In this document: in pieces, positions 35,807-45,390 of the stretch
Position numbering within the stretch: the stretch's first letter is position 1
How the letters are laid out: every line of letters begins with the position of its first letter
Assembly (NCBI RefSeq): GCF_011065895.1
Contig: NZ_JAALCR010000006.1
Span: 62,001 to 126,000 of the forward strand
Source of the DNA: Paludisphaera rhizosphaerae
Lineage (GTDB): Bacteria > Planctomycetota > Planctomycetia > Isosphaerales > Isosphaeraceae
Reading direction: 5' to 3'
Length of the DNA: 64,000 nt
The notes under the pieces: model-generated
The model's input: the letters and a program-made list of their open reading frames with translations, nothing else
What the model was told of the DNA's origin: nothing
Database searches by the model: none
Program-made: the position numbers and the translations under genes

Positions 35807-36296
35807 ACCAAGAGCACCGGAGTCGTAGGCGTAGCTTCTAGAAGTCGCCGAACGAACCCGACTGCAGCAGGGTTGAATCAGATGGCAATCTTTTATGGGA
35901 ATGGGGGTTGCGTCGATCGGCCTGGCTCGTCGTCCGGGGCGAACGGAGCCAATCGCGGGCTGCCGCGTAACAACCGTCGACGGCATCAGCATGACGAGGA
36001 TCTGCACGGCTGTCAGAGCGAGGTTGTCCGAGGTGAAACGCGTCAGGCTTCGGATCGAATTCTGGTCGATCGAAGCCAATTCGCGGGCGGCTTTATGGGC
36101 TGTAAATCGCTTGTTCGTAAAGGGTTGAGATTCGGGTCCGGCAGCCGTGCGGCGGGCGAACGAAGCCAGACGGACCCGCGAGGCCCAACGAGGGGGGCGG
36201 CGGCGGCGATCGCGAGATGTGGGTCGGTATGTCTCGGCTGCGGGAGAATCGCTAGAATTCAACCTTTCCGTAAACCCCATTGGGAGGCCGTTGGAC

Positions 36297-36893
36297 ATGA
36301 GCGCGCCGGTGATGGCGGATCAGGAGATCGTGATCGTCTCGGGCCTGCCGCGGTCCGGGACGTCGCTGATGATGCAGATGCTGGATCAGGGCGGCATCGA
36401 GGCCGTCACCGACCGCCAGCGCACGCCGGACGTCGACAATCCCCGGGGCTATTACGAGTTCGAGATCGTCAAGAAGATCAAGGAAGACGCCTCGTGGCTT
36501 CCGGAGACGCGCGGCAAGGTCTTCAAGATGGTCTCGCAACTGCTCTACGACCTGCCGGCCTCGGAGACGTACCGCATCGTCTTCATGAGGCGCGACTTCG
36601 ACGAGATGCTGGCCTCGCAGGAGAAGATGCTCGCCCGCCTGGGCCGGCCTTCGGCTCCTCGCGACGAGATCAAGCGGGCCTTCACCCAGCATCTGCAGAG
36701 GCTCTTCGCCTGGCTGGAAAAGCAGCCGAACATGCACGTCCTGTTCGTCGACCACCACGACCTGGTCGCCGACCCTTCCCCGCAGGTCGCGCGGATCAAC
36801 GCGTTCTTCGGCGGCCGGCTCGACGAGGCGAAGATGATCGAGGCCGTCGACCCGTCGCTCTACCGCAACCGCAAGGGCGAAACCGCCGGTTGA
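36297..36893 (+). CDS. sulfotransferase family protein
   Basis: 198 residues from the ATG at 36297, preceded by TGGGAGG at a good distance; the longer frame lacks a plausible start. The N-terminal 5'-phosphosulfate-binding loop is IVSGLPRSGTSLMMQMLDQ, and the 3'-phosphate part is probably RIVFMRRDFDEMLASQ. These are features of PAPS-dependent sulfotransferases, which transfer sulfate to sugars, proteins or small molecules. At 198 residues it is shorter than most; acceptor unknown. It is monocistronic and convergent with the YTV-like gene, with a hairpin between them. Confidence 0.85.
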   Translation: MSAPVMADQEIVIVSGLPRSGTSLMMQMLDQGGIEAVTDRQRTPDVDNPRGYYEFEIVKKIKEDASWLPETRGKVFKMVSQLLYDLPASETYRIVFMRRDFDEMLASQEKMLARLGRPSAPRDEIKRAFTQHLQRLFAWLEKQPNMHVLFVDHHDLVADPSPQVARINAFFGGRLDEAKMIEAVDPSLYRNRKGETAG

Positions 36894-36912
36894 GTCGGCT
36901 TCGAAACGAGAA

Positions 36913-36938
36913 CGGGGCCGGCGTGAAAGCCGGCCCCG
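36913..36938 (+). terminator. hairpin between convergent genes
   Basis: A perfect 10-bp GC stem (CGGGGCCGGC at 36913-36922 with 36929-36938) and a GTGAAA loop, 20 nt after the sulfotransferase stop and 39 nt before the end of the convergent YTV-like gene. No T-tract on the plus side. Confidence 0.6.
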
Positions 36939-36976
36939 CCTTGGGGACGCTGAGCGAGAATCCGTCGCGTGCGGGA

Positions 36977-37837
36977 TCAGCCCTGCTTCGACGGAGCGGC
37001 CTGCATCGAGGGAGCCACGGCCTGAGGGGCCGGGGCGACGGCCGGGGCGGCGTACTCGACGGGCGCGGCGTAGGTCACCGGAACCATCTGGGTGACCTTC
37101 TTGTAGCAGGTGACCGGGACCACTTCGCAGACCTTGCGGGGGATCTGCTTGGTCACGACGCGGGGCTCACAGGTCCAGGTGGTGCAGGGAACGCGGTCGG
37201 TGACGACCTCCTGAACCATCCGGCACTGACGGACCTTGCGGACCTCGTTGACGACTTCCTGCACGTAACGGGTGCGGGTCACCGGCACCTGCCGGGTCTG
37301 GCACTCGCGGACGAACGTGGTGGTGACCACGTCCTTGACCGTCGGCACGGCCGTGTAGGTCGTCTGGGCGACGACCTTGCACTCGCCGCAGGCCGACTTG
37401 TGGTGCAGGAAGCACTTCTTCACCGGCACCGTGACGTACGAGGTCGAGGGGACGTACTCGCAAGACTGCACCTGCGTCGTCGTCTGGACCGGACGGCACA
37501 CGGTGTAGTTCTGGGTGACGTACTCCGTCTCCTGGATCGGCTTGCATACGACCCGCTGAACCGGCACGTCGATCGTGTCGTACACCGGCTTGCAGACGAC
37601 CCGCTGCCGCTCGACGTAGGTCGTGTGGGGGACCTTCTGCATCACGGTCTTCTGGACCGTGTCGTACTCGGTCCGCCAGACCTTCTTGTAGACCGTGTAC
37701 GGGACCATCTCGGTCACGCACTGGTAGGCCGGCTGGGTGTAGGTGCAGGGGGTCTTGTGGCACGTGCCGCACGCCCAGGCCGTCTGACCGGCCGCCAGCA
37801 AGCACGCCGCCATCGCCAGGCTCATTCGAAACCGCAT
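36977..37837 (-). CDS. cysteine-rich planctomycete surface protein (YTV-type repeats)
   Basis: 286 residues from the ATG at 37837, chosen because GGAGG lies 9 nt before it; a signal peptide follows (MSLAMAACLLAAGQTAWA). The mature protein starts with CGTCHKTPCTY and is built of short repeats rich in Val, Tyr, Thr and Cys: MVPYTVYKKVWRTEY, MQKVPHTTYVERQRVVCKPVY, VQRVVCKPI, TQNYTVCRPV, and so on, ending in an Ala/Pro tail. These are features of the YTV-type proteins described as part of planctomycete proteinaceous walls. It is probably disulfide-crosslinked and structural. The antisense frame is a low-complexity artefact. Confidence 0.85.
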   Translation of the reverse strand: MRFRMSLAMAACLLAAGQTAWACGTCHKTPCTYTQPAYQCVTEMVPYTVYKKVWRTEYDTVQKTVMQKVPHTTYVERQRVVCKPVYDTIDVPVQRVVCKPIQETEYVTQNYTVCRPVQTTTQVQSCEYVPSTSYVTVPVKKCFLHHKSACGECKVVAQTTYTAVPTVKDVVTTTFVRECQTRQVPVTRTRYVQEVVNEVRKVRQCRMVQEVVTDRVPCTTWTCEPRVVTKQIPRKVCEVVPVTCYKKVTQMVPVTYAAPVEYAAPAVAPAPQAVAPSMQAAPSKQG

Positions 37838-38038
37838 GTCTGTCATCCTCCGGGTGTCCATCACCGACTCGTCTCGCCCCAGGTCGCTCGCTCGAGGTCT
37901 CGGCATGAGACGTTCAAAGCAAGTGTACAACATGGGTGATTTAGGTGGTTCAGAAAATTTGTATCGGTAGCGGACTCTGGGTGTTTCTTCTGGCCGATCC
38001 AGAATAGCAAAACCAGGGCCGGAGCCAATTCATTTTCC

Positions 38039-39253
38039 CTAAACCTTCAGGAAGAGCTGGCGACGGTACATCCAGAATAGGATGAGCCATAGGATTGACA
38101 AGATCCCGACGCCCCGCACAAACGGTTCGTACGGAGCGCCGAAGGCCTGGAAGACGTCAGAGCCGAGGTGGGTGCGGAAGGCCTCGGTGATGAAGTTCTC
38201 CACGAGGTGAGCCAGCACGTAGGCGGCGATGGAGTTCATCCCGATGACTCGTAACGGGAAGGCCCAGCCCTTCCAGCCCAGGATATCCATCACGGTGTAG
38301 AAACCGGCGAGGATCAGGAAGCAGAGGCCTCCGGAATAGAGCGTCCAGGAGGGGGTCCAGATCCGTTTGACGACTGGACAGGCTCCGACGGCGCCGAGCC
38401 CCCAGCCGGCGGCCGTGGCGACGACCCCGGCGAGGACGAGCCGGCCGACGGTGTTCCACGAGGGGCGTTGTTCCCTAAGTGCTTGCCCAGCCAACAGTCC
38501 GAGGAGCATGGTGGCGAGGGTCGGGATGAAACTCAGCGTGGCGTAGCCGCCACGGTTGTACTCGAAGGCTTTCTCGCGAGGGAACAGGTTCAGGAACCAG
38601 TGGTCGAAGGCCCAGGCCGGGTTGCTGTTCTTGTCCCAGTGTGCTGCGAAACCGGTCGGGTGGTGAGGCCAGTCCGCCGCGACCCCGTGGGCGGGGAAGT
38701 CGAAGTCCGTCCCCGGCGCGGGATAGGCCGCGAACAGGAGCCAGTAGCCGAGCAGGATCGCCGCCAGGGCCCCCCCCTGCACTCTCCGCGACTGCCAGCC
38801 CAGCCAGAACAGGATCGGATAGCCGAGGCCGATCTGCGAGAGCGTGTCCTCGAAGGTCCAGTTCGTCTGGGGCTTGCCGACCGACCGCAGGAAGACGCCC
38901 AGCAGCACCAGCACCAGACCTCGCCAGAGGGCGTGGAGCGTCATCTGCCGCTTCGACTGTCCCTTTGCGGCGCGCGAGGCGATCGAGAACGGCAAGGCGA
39001 CGCCGACCAGGAACGAGAAGGACGGCTGGATCATGTCGTGGACGACGCAGCCCACCCATTCGACGTGCGACTGCTGCTCGGCCAGGAATTTCCAGACCTT
39101 GCTCTCGGGGAAGTTCTTCGCCATCGCGCCGAGGCGCAGGGCCTCGGCCATCATCAGGAACATCACCAACCCGCGGTAGGCGTCGATGGAATCGAGCCGA
39201 GCCGTCTTCGGGGCCGGTTCGTCGGCGACGGGGGGAGTCGTCTCGCTGCTCAT
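38039..39253 (-). CDS. DUF5009/YeiB-like multi-span membrane protein (putative acyltransferase)
   Basis: 404 residues with about 10 membrane helices. The start ARLDSIDAYRGLVMFLMM and later VHDMIQPSFSFLVGVALPFS, GYATLSFIPTLATMLLGLLAG and VIGMNSIAAYVLAHL are the conserved blocks of the DUF5009 group, related to heparan-alpha-glucosaminide N-acetyltransferase (HGSNAT) and YeiB. In HGSNAT a membrane acetyl-CoA donor site feeds a luminal glucosamine; by analogy this may acetylate an exported glycan. Monocistronic. Confidence 0.85.
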   Translation of the reverse strand: MSSETTPPVADEPAPKTARLDSIDAYRGLVMFLMMAEALRLGAMAKNFPESKVWKFLAEQQSHVEWVGCVVHDMIQPSFSFLVGVALPFSIASRAAKGQSKRQMTLHALWRGLVLVLLGVFLRSVGKPQTNWTFEDTLSQIGLGYPILFWLGWQSRRVQGGALAAILLGYWLLFAAYPAPGTDFDFPAHGVAADWPHHPTGFAAHWDKNSNPAWAFDHWFLNLFPREKAFEYNRGGYATLSFIPTLATMLLGLLAGQALREQRPSWNTVGRLVLAGVVATAAGWGLGAVGACPVVKRIWTPSWTLYSGGLCFLILAGFYTVMDILGWKGWAFPLRVIGMNSIAAYVLAHLVENFITEAFRTHLGSDVFQAFGAPYEPFVRGVGILSILWLILFWMYRRQLFLKV

Positions 39254-39720
39254 CGTGCTTCCTCGCGGCCGTTCCGGTCAGGGTGGGGTTCCCCAGCCAC
39301 CATACCTCGTCCGGAGCCCTCTCGCGAGCGTCTCGACGTGCACAAGGCCACTCATCCGGGCTGTGCCGGGCATCAATGTCGGGCCTGGGTGTTTTAGGCG
39401 ATAAGAGCGATTGGCTGAATCCTCTGTTCCACCCGTTCTCAGCGCGTAGCCAGCCGGCGTGGTCGGTGGCCAGCTAATGAGATCAGATCCCCCCATCTTG
39501 CCCAGGGGTTCGCATGGAGTGTGTGGACACAACGCCATGCAAGATCAACCTCTGTTGTGTTTGAGCAACGCGATCGCCATTTTTTTCGAGTGATCCACCA
39601 CAATTCTTGATCGGCCTGTTCTGCCCGATTAGTTTCAATCGCCGCTGCGATGGAGACATGATATCTATCGTCATCGTCTGAGTTCGGATTATTGCAAATA
39701 CGGATAGGTGGAGTCTTTCA
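39254..39720 (+). other. 467-bp intergenic region, promoters of divergent genes
   Basis: No convincing gene. The half near 39720 is AT-richer and probably holds the PEP-CTERM gene's promoter. The half near 39254 should hold the promoter of the DUF5009 gene. No clear operator. Confidence 0.4.
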
Positions 39721-40416
39721 ATGACTGTGGCAACTCGCAAGGCAAGTCTCATCGGAAACGCCGATCGTATTCTGGCCAGGGCAGCCACGGTCGCGGCGGC
39801 TGCGACGGGGGCTGGGCTGGTGGGCCAGGCCGGGACGACCCACGCGGACGTCGTCTACAGTGGGCCGGTCAATATCAACATCCCGACCGCCACCGCCGGT
39901 ATTTATCTGAACGTGGTGACCGGCGTCACCGGAACGAGCCCCGGCAGCGTTGCGGGCTGGGATCTCAATCTTTGGGGTTCGAGCGCGTTCTTTGCCTGGG
40001 CGAACAACTCCGCCTCGCCCAATGACGGTATTGTCAGCGGCTTGGGCACTTCGACGACGCTCGTGGACAACCTGGCGATCGGCACGATCGTGGACGGCGC
40101 AGCGACCTACAGCCGGACCGCCAGTATCGAGACGACTGGTTCCACCGCCTTCCAACTCAATAGCACCGGCAACTACATCGGCTTCCGGTTCCTCAACGAA
40201 TCGACGGGGGCGATCAATTACGGCTGGTTGCAGATCAGCCTGTCCAGCACCTACAACAGCCAGCCGCGTTCGATCATTGGCTACGCCTACGAGGACACGG
40301 GCGCCAGCATCGCCGTCGGCCAGGTCTCCGCAGTCCCCGAGCCCGCGTCGCTCGCGATGCTGGCGACGGGCCTGGCCGGCCTGACCGCCTTCCGCCTTCG
40401 TCGCCGCGCCGTCTGA
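39721..40416 (+). CDS. PEP-CTERM sorting-domain exoprotein
   Basis: 231 residues. A signal peptide (AATVAAAATGAGLVGQAGTTHA) precedes a beta-rich domain with Asn/Ser/Thr abundance (FLNESTGAINYGWLQISLS), a pattern shared with planctomycete PEP-CTERM proteins that carry a 'YGWL' strand. The C-terminus is VPEPASLAMLATGLAGLTAFRLRRR, the exosortase signal. A GGTGGAG ribosome site lies just before the ATG. It is unrelated in its main domain to the PEP-CTERM protein at 20003. Confidence 0.9.
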   Translation: MTVATRKASLIGNADRILARAATVAAAATGAGLVGQAGTTHADVVYSGPVNINIPTATAGIYLNVVTGVTGTSPGSVAGWDLNLWGSSAFFAWANNSASPNDGIVSGLGTSTTLVDNLAIGTIVDGAATYSRTASIETTGSTAFQLNSTGNYIGFRFLNESTGAINYGWLQISLSSTYNSQPRSIIGYAYEDTGASIAVGQVSAVPEPASLAMLATGLAGLTAFRLRRRAV

Positions 40417-40516
40417 GCCCGGGCGAACGGTCGTTGCCGACGGAACTTGACCGAAACCGAAATGGTCCATGCCGACGCTGGCATGGGCCGTTTCTTTGGC
40501 GCTCGGAGGTGGCCCG

Positions 40517-42502
40517 TTGACTGGTCCGCGACTGGCCTCGAAGGTCCTGCTCATCGGCTGGGACGCGGCCGATTGGAAGTTCATCAACCCGCTGCTGGAC
40601 GCCGGCCTGATGCCGAACCTGTCGCGGCTGGTGGAGGGGGGCGTGATCGGCAATCTCGCCAGTCTCCGACCTTGCCTGTCACCGATCCTCTGGACGTCGA
40701 TCGCTACCGGCAAGACGGCGGACAAGCACGGCATCTCCGGCTTCGTGGAGCCGATCCCGGACGGGGCGGGCGTTCGGCCGTCCACGAGTACGTCAAGGAC
40801 CACCAAGGCCCTCTGGAACATGCTTTCGCAGAGCGGCTTGGACTGCGTGGTGGTCAACTGGTACGCCAGCCATCCGGCCGAGCCGATCCGCGGGGTTTGC
40901 GTCTCCGACCGCTTCTTCGACGGGCTTCCCACGCGCCCTGGCGAGCTCTGGCCGGTGACGGCCGGCGCCGTCCATCCCGAGTCGCTCATCCCGAAGCTGG
41001 CGGATTGCCGGATGCACCCGGCCGAGTTGAGCCCACCCGACCTGAGCCGCCTGATCCCAGAGATCGACCGGATCGACCTCGCGGCCGACCCTCGCCCCTG
41101 GAGGCTGGCGGAGGTCGTGACCCGCACCGTGTCGATCCATAGCGTGGCGACCACACTGATGGAGGCCGAGCCGTGGGATTTCCTGGCGGTCTATTACGAC
41201 GGTCTGGACGTCGCGGGGCATCGATTCATGCCCTACCACCCGCCTCGCATGGCGACGGTGGCCGAGAACGATTTCCGACGCTACCAGGGCGTCATGCGGG
41301 AGTTGTACCTGTTTCACGACGAGATGCTCGGCACATTGCTGGACCTCGCCGGCGATGAGGCGACGGTTCTGCTCGTCTCGGACCACGGGTTCCACTGCGA
41401 CCACCTGCGGCCATCCGGGCCCGCCGGGTCGGTGGAGGAGGACGCGGCGGCGTGGCACCGACACTACGGCGTGCTGGCGATGCGAGGCCCGGGCATCCTG
41501 GCGGACGAACGGATTTACGGCGCCACCTTGCTGGACGTCGCGCCCACGGTGCTGCACCAGTTCGGTCTTCCCGTGGGTCGGGACATGGACGGCAGGCCGC
41601 TCTTGCAGGCGATGGAACGACCGTCTCCGTCGTTTCCCATGATTCCCAGTTGGGACCGATTGCCGGGGGATGACGGCAGACACCCGGCCGACGCCCGGCA
41701 GACCAAGCTCGAATCGCCGGCCGCCCTCAAGCAGTTGATCGCCCTGGGCTACCTCCCGGCCGCGACCGCGGAACAGCGGCAGGCCGTGGCCATCGCAGAG
41801 GCCGAATCCCGATTCAACCTGGCGGCCGTGCACTCCAGTCACGGAAGGACCGAGGAAGCCCTCGTATTGCTAGAGGCGCTGCACGACGATTACCCCGGCC
41901 ACGACCGGTATGCGTTGGCGCTCGCTCGAGCGTACGCCGACCTCGGCCAGCATCGTCGGGTTTTGGCGATCGTCGAGGGCCTGGAAGCATCCGGTCGGCG
42001 GTCGCCCGACGGTGACCTGCTGCTCGCCGCCGCCTGGTTCCACGACGGACAGCCGGAACACGCCCTCGGCCGTCTCGCCGATTGTGAGCGACGTTATCCC
42101 CCGGACGCGGCGCTCTTCGGCCTGATCGGCAACTTGCACTTGGCTCGTCAGGGCTGGCAAGACGCGGCGCGAGCATTCGCCAAGGCGCTGGCGATGGACG
42201 ACGACGACCCTCATTCGCACAACGGCCTGGCCCGGGCGGCCTGGATGCTGGGCGACCACGAACGCGCCGGCGAGCACGCTCTGCGGGCGGTCGGCCTGCT
42301 CTTCTTCTTTCCGCAGGCCCATTTCCACCTGGGAATGGCGTTCCTGGGAATGGGCGATCGGGAGCGAGCACGGCGATCTCTGAAGCTGGCGGTCACGCAG
42401 GCCCCTGGTTTCTTCGAGGCGCGACTCGAGTTGGAGAATCTCGGCGAACCGGCCCCCCCACTCCGGCCGTTGCTCGTCCAACTGGCTGTCGAGTCGTCGT
42501 AG
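40517..42502 (+). CDS. alkaline-phosphatase-superfamily phosphodiesterase/TPR fusion
   Basis: About 661 residues starting at TTG 40517, supported by GGAGG at 40505-40509; an ATG at 40469 would add 16 residues without a ribosome site. Residues about 8-400: type I phosphodiesterase/nucleotide pyrophosphatase domain with VLLIGWDAADW (first metal Asp), CLSPILWTSIATGK (nucleophile Thr), YYDGLDVAGHRF, and SDHGFHCDH. Residues about 420-640: TPR units such as SRFNLAAVHSSHGRTEEAL, AALFGLIGNLHLARQGW and AHFHLGMAFLGMGDRERA. The substrate is unknown. Similar phosphodiesterase-TPR proteins occur in planctomycetes, where TPRs probably dock partners. No signal peptide. Confidence 0.88.
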   Translation: MTGPRLASKVLLIGWDAADWKFINPLLDAGLMPNLSRLVEGGVIGNLASLRPCLSPILWTSIATGKTADKHGISGFVEPIPDGAGVRPSTSTSRTTKALWNMLSQSGLDCVVVNWYASHPAEPIRGVCVSDRFFDGLPTRPGELWPVTAGAVHPESLIPKLADCRMHPAELSPPDLSRLIPEIDRIDLAADPRPWRLAEVVTRTVSIHSVATTLMEAEPWDFLAVYYDGLDVAGHRFMPYHPPRMATVAENDFRRYQGVMRELYLFHDEMLGTLLDLAGDEATVLLVSDHGFHCDHLRPSGPAGSVEEDAAAWHRHYGVLAMRGPGILADERIYGATLLDVAPTVLHQFGLPVGRDMDGRPLLQAMERPSPSFPMIPSWDRLPGDDGRHPADARQTKLESPAALKQLIALGYLPAATAEQRQAVAIAEAESRFNLAAVHSSHGRTEEALVLLEALHDDYPGHDRYALALARAYADLGQHRRVLAIVEGLEASGRRSPDGDLLLAAAWFHDGQPEHALGRLADCERRYPPDAALFGLIGNLHLARQGWQDAARAFAKALAMDDDDPHSHNGLARAAWMLGDHERAGEHALRAVGLLFFFPQAHFHLGMAFLGMGDRERARRSLKLAVTQAPGFFEARLELENLGEPAPPLRPLLVQLAVESS

Positions 42503-42644
42503 CCTACCCAGCGTGATTGGGCGACCTGATCGTCCGTCGCTGACGGATGCAGTCGACGACGCGCCGCCAACAGGGCCGCAAGTGAGAGCCCAGACGGAAG
42601 CGAAGAGGAAGGATCGGAGAGATAACACAGCCGTCGCGAGGGCC

Positions 42645-43454
42645 TCATGTCGAGGCGTACTTCCCGACCGGGATCGCCCGGCGGATCTCGGCGACGCGCG
42701 ACAGGTCGATCTCGGCCAGGGCGAGGCCTTCGGCGACGTCGGGGGCGGTGGCGAGGACGACGCCCCAGGGGTCGACGATCATCGCCCGGCCGTAGCTCTC
42801 GCGCAGCTCGGCCTCGCCGTGGCGGCCGTATTGCGCGGGGGCGATCACGAACGACTGGCACTCGATCGCCCGGGCGCGGAGGAGTTCCGACCAGTGGTCG
42901 CGACCGGTCCGAGCCGTGAAGGCGGCGGGGACGCAGATGACATCGGCCCCCATGCGGACGAGCCGGCGATACTGGTCGCCGAAGCGAAGGTCGTAGCAAA
43001 CGCTCAGGCCGAAATTCCCCAGCGCGGTCTCGGCGACGACGTGCTCGTCTCCCGACTCGATCGTTCGCGACTCCATCGCCCGGACGGCCTCGGAGTGGTC
43101 GACGTCGAAGAGGTGGATCTTGCGGTAGACCGCCAGCCGAGAGCCGTCCGGGCCGAACAGGACGCTCGTGTTCCGACAGCGCTCCGGGGAAGTCCCTCGC
43201 TCGTTGAACGAGCCGAGCAACAGGTGGATTCCGTGCCGCTTCGCGAGGTCGGCGAATCGCCTGCAGGTCGGACCGTCGAAGGATTCCGCCAGCCTCACCT
43301 TCTCGTCGGCCTGTCCGAGGAAGTTGGAGTTCTCGGGCGTGGCGACGAACTTCGCCCCATAGCCGGCCGCGCGGTCGACGAGAGCCTCGATCGTCGCCAG
43401 GTTGCGTCCGACGTCGGTCGTCGAGGAGATCTGGATGGCGGCTGCCAGGAACAT
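42645..43454 (-). CDS. carbon-nitrogen hydrolase (nitrilase superfamily, Nit-like)
   Basis: 269 residues starting at MFLAAAIQISS; an ATG at 43481 overlaps the preceding gene's TGA (TGATG), and would add nine residues by translational coupling. The catalytic Glu-Lys-Cys triad is in TPENSNF, YRKIHLFD and SVCYDLRF, exactly as in Nit1/Nit2-like amidases, which remove deaminated glutathione or act on omega-amides. Length is normal. It is probably co-transcribed with the lipoate-ligase-like gene before it. Confidence 0.9.
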   Translation of the reverse strand: MFLAAAIQISSTTDVGRNLATIEALVDRAAGYGAKFVATPENSNFLGQADEKVRLAESFDGPTCRRFADLAKRHGIHLLLGSFNERGTSPERCRNTSVLFGPDGSRLAVYRKIHLFDVDHSEAVRAMESRTIESGDEHVVAETALGNFGLSVCYDLRFGDQYRRLVRMGADVICVPAAFTARTGRDHWSELLRARAIECQSFVIAPAQYGRHGEAELRESYGRAMIVDPWGVVLATAPDVAEGLALAEIDLSRVAEIRRAIPVGKYAST

Positions 43455-43480
43455 GCGTTTGCGCCTTTCTGGGTCGCGCA

Positions 43481-44224
43481 TCAGCGCTTGTGGTTCCATC
43501 CCGGAGTGCGGTAGACATCCCGCTCGATTCGCAGGGCGTCGGTCAGCATGTCGTCGGGAGGGTCGGCGGGGATGGGATCCATTCCAAGGTCGCGGACAAG
43601 CCGGTCGGCGACGACGCCGGACCAGGCGCGGGGGTCGTCGGCCAGGTCGGCCAGGTCGGCCGCGCCGGGGAGTTCGGGGACGGCGGCGGCTCTTCGCAAG
43701 AGGAGCGAGCTGTGCTGGAGGACGGCCCCCGCCCTCCTCCGCTGGGCGCTGCCGACGAGCTTGACGCCGCCGGCGACCAGGTCCTCGCCGTCTCGGCCGG
43801 CGAAGCAGAGGAACGGGTGCGAGGCCTCGGCGGCGGGGTCGACGTCGCCGTGCCGGCGCGCGTCGAGGCCGTGCGCGGCGAGGATCTCGGCCGTCGCCCG
43901 GTGGACGGCCCGGTAGAGCGCCGTGTTCGGTCGGGCGAGTGGGTGCGTCGAAGGGATCACGATCGCGAATGTGAGTTCGTGCTCATGCCAGATCGCCCCG
44001 CCGCCGGTGGCGCGGCGCACCTTGGCGGCGTTTCGCCAGCGGGGCTCGGCCTCGACCTCCGCCCATGGCTGGAAGTAACCCAGGCTGAGGGTGGGGACCG
44101 ACCAGCCGTAGGTGCGGAACCAGGCTTCGGACGGATCGCGGGCCACGTGTTCGAGCATGGCCTCGTCGAGGGCCATGTTGGTCGGTCCATCGGCGACGCG
44201 GTACGGCAGCACTCGGCAGATCAT
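43481..44224 (-). CDS. lipoate-protein ligase A-like protein
   Basis: 247 residues: [49 protein letters not shown] (the lipoyl-binding RRxTGGGxxxH) and [24 protein letters not shown] with the invariant Lys. These are the signature blocks of the BPL/LplA/LipB fold. Such proteins attach lipoate or octanoate to the E2 domains or transfer between them. The C-terminal accessory domain is short, closer to the LipM/LipL-type octanoyltransferases, so the exact reaction is open. The stop overlaps a start of the nitrilase gene. Confidence 0.88.
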   Translation of the reverse strand: MICRVLPYRVADGPTNMALDEAMLEHVARDPSEAWFRTYGWSVPTLSLGYFQPWAEVEAEPRWRNAAKVRRATGGGAIWHEHELTFAIVIPSTHPLARPNTALYRAVHRATAEILAAHGLDARRHGDVDPAAEASHPFLCFAGRDGEDLVAGGVKLVGSAQRRRAGAVLQHSSLLLRRAAAVPELPGAADLADLADDPRAWSGVVADRLVRDLGMDPIPADPPDDMLTDALRIERDVYRTPGWNHKR

Positions 44225-44321
44225 CGGTCCCCCCGGGCGGATCGGCCCGCGCGGGGCCCTTCCCTTGTCCTCGATTCTATACTGTCATCGGACATCCGAC
44301 CAAGGACGAGGGTATCGACGC

Positions 44322-45314
44322 ATGCCGCACGATTTGCCGATCCACAAGCTGGGGCCTCTCGAAGTTCGCGCTCCGGGCCTGGGCTGCATGGGGATGAGCG
44401 AGTTCTACGACCCCAAGGATCAGGACGACGCCGAGTCGATCCGCGTGATCCACCGGTTCCTCGACGAGGGGGGCGACTTCCTGGACACGGCCGACATGTA
44501 CGGCTCGGGTCGGAATGAAGTGCTCGTCGGCAAGGCGATCGCCGACCGTCGCGACCGCGTCGTGCTGGCGACCAAGTTCGGCAACGTGCGCGGACCCGCC
44601 GGCGAGTTCCTCGGCGTCCGGGGGGACGCGGCCTACGTCAAGGAGTGCTGCGATGCCTCACTGAAGCGGCTGAAGGTCGACCATATCGACCTTTACTACC
44701 AGCACCGCGTCGACACCAAGGTCCCCATCGAGGAGACCGTCGGCGCGATGGCCGAACTGGTCCAGTCGGGGAAAGTCCGCTACCTGGGCCTCTCGGAAGC
44801 TGCGACCGAGACGATCAAGCGGGCGGCGGCCGTGCATCCGATCGCCGCTCTCCAGACCGAGTACTCGCTCTGGACGCGTGAGCCCGAGGTTGAGATCCTC
44901 CCCACCGTGCGAGCCCTGGGAATCGGCTTCGTCGCCTACAGTCCGCTCGGGCGAGGGTTCCTCACGGGCCGCTACAAGTCGCCCGAGGATCTGGCCCCGG
45001 ACGACTACCGCCGCAACTCGCCGCGGTTCCAGGGCGACAATTTCCAGAAGAACCTCGACCTGGTGAAGGTCGTCGAGGAGATGGCCGAGGCCAAGGGCTG
45101 CACGCCGAGCCAGTTCGCCCTGGCCTGGACGCTGGCGCAGGACGTCGTGCCCATCCCGGGGACGAAGCGGGCGAAGTATCTCGACGAGAACCTGGGCGCG
45201 GCCGACGTCGTCATTACCGATGAGGACTTGAAGAAGATCGACTCCCTCTTGCCGGCGGGCTCGGCGACGGGCGACCGCTACCACGCCCAGGCGATGCAGG
45301 CCGTTAACAAGTGA
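44322..45314 (+). CDS. aldo/keto reductase
   Basis: 330 residues from the ATG at 44322. [32 protein letters not shown] (catalytic Asp and Tyr), VLATKFGN (catalytic Lys) and DLYYQHRVD (catalytic His) complete the tetrad; [17 protein letters not shown] is the NADPH 2'-phosphate-binding end. It is of the AKR13/YakC-like group and reduces aldehydes or ketones with NADPH. Substrate unknown. Divergent from the lipoate ligase-like gene over 97 bp. Confidence 0.92.
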   Translation: MPHDLPIHKLGPLEVRAPGLGCMGMSEFYDPKDQDDAESIRVIHRFLDEGGDFLDTADMYGSGRNEVLVGKAIADRRDRVVLATKFGNVRGPAGEFLGVRGDAAYVKECCDASLKRLKVDHIDLYYQHRVDTKVPIEETVGAMAELVQSGKVRYLGLSEAATETIKRAAAVHPIAALQTEYSLWTREPEVEILPTVRALGIGFVAYSPLGRGFLTGRYKSPEDLAPDDYRRNSPRFQGDNFQKNLDLVKVVEEMAEAKGCTPSQFALAWTLAQDVVPIPGTKRAKYLDENLGAADVVITDEDLKKIDSLLPAGSATGDRYHAQAMQAVNK

Positions 45315-45390
45315 CCTGGGGGCTGCGGCCGGCGTCTGGTACAGTCGTTTTGACGCGATGGGAGGATGGAGGGCGCGGAACGGAGCGGCG

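Noticed and set aside
35702-37939. 745-codon plus-strand open frame
   Set aside because: It runs antisense to the sulfotransferase-flanking region and the YTV-like gene; its sequence is low-complexity Arg/Gly/Asp/His and the minus-strand gene has a signal peptide, ribosome site and family features.
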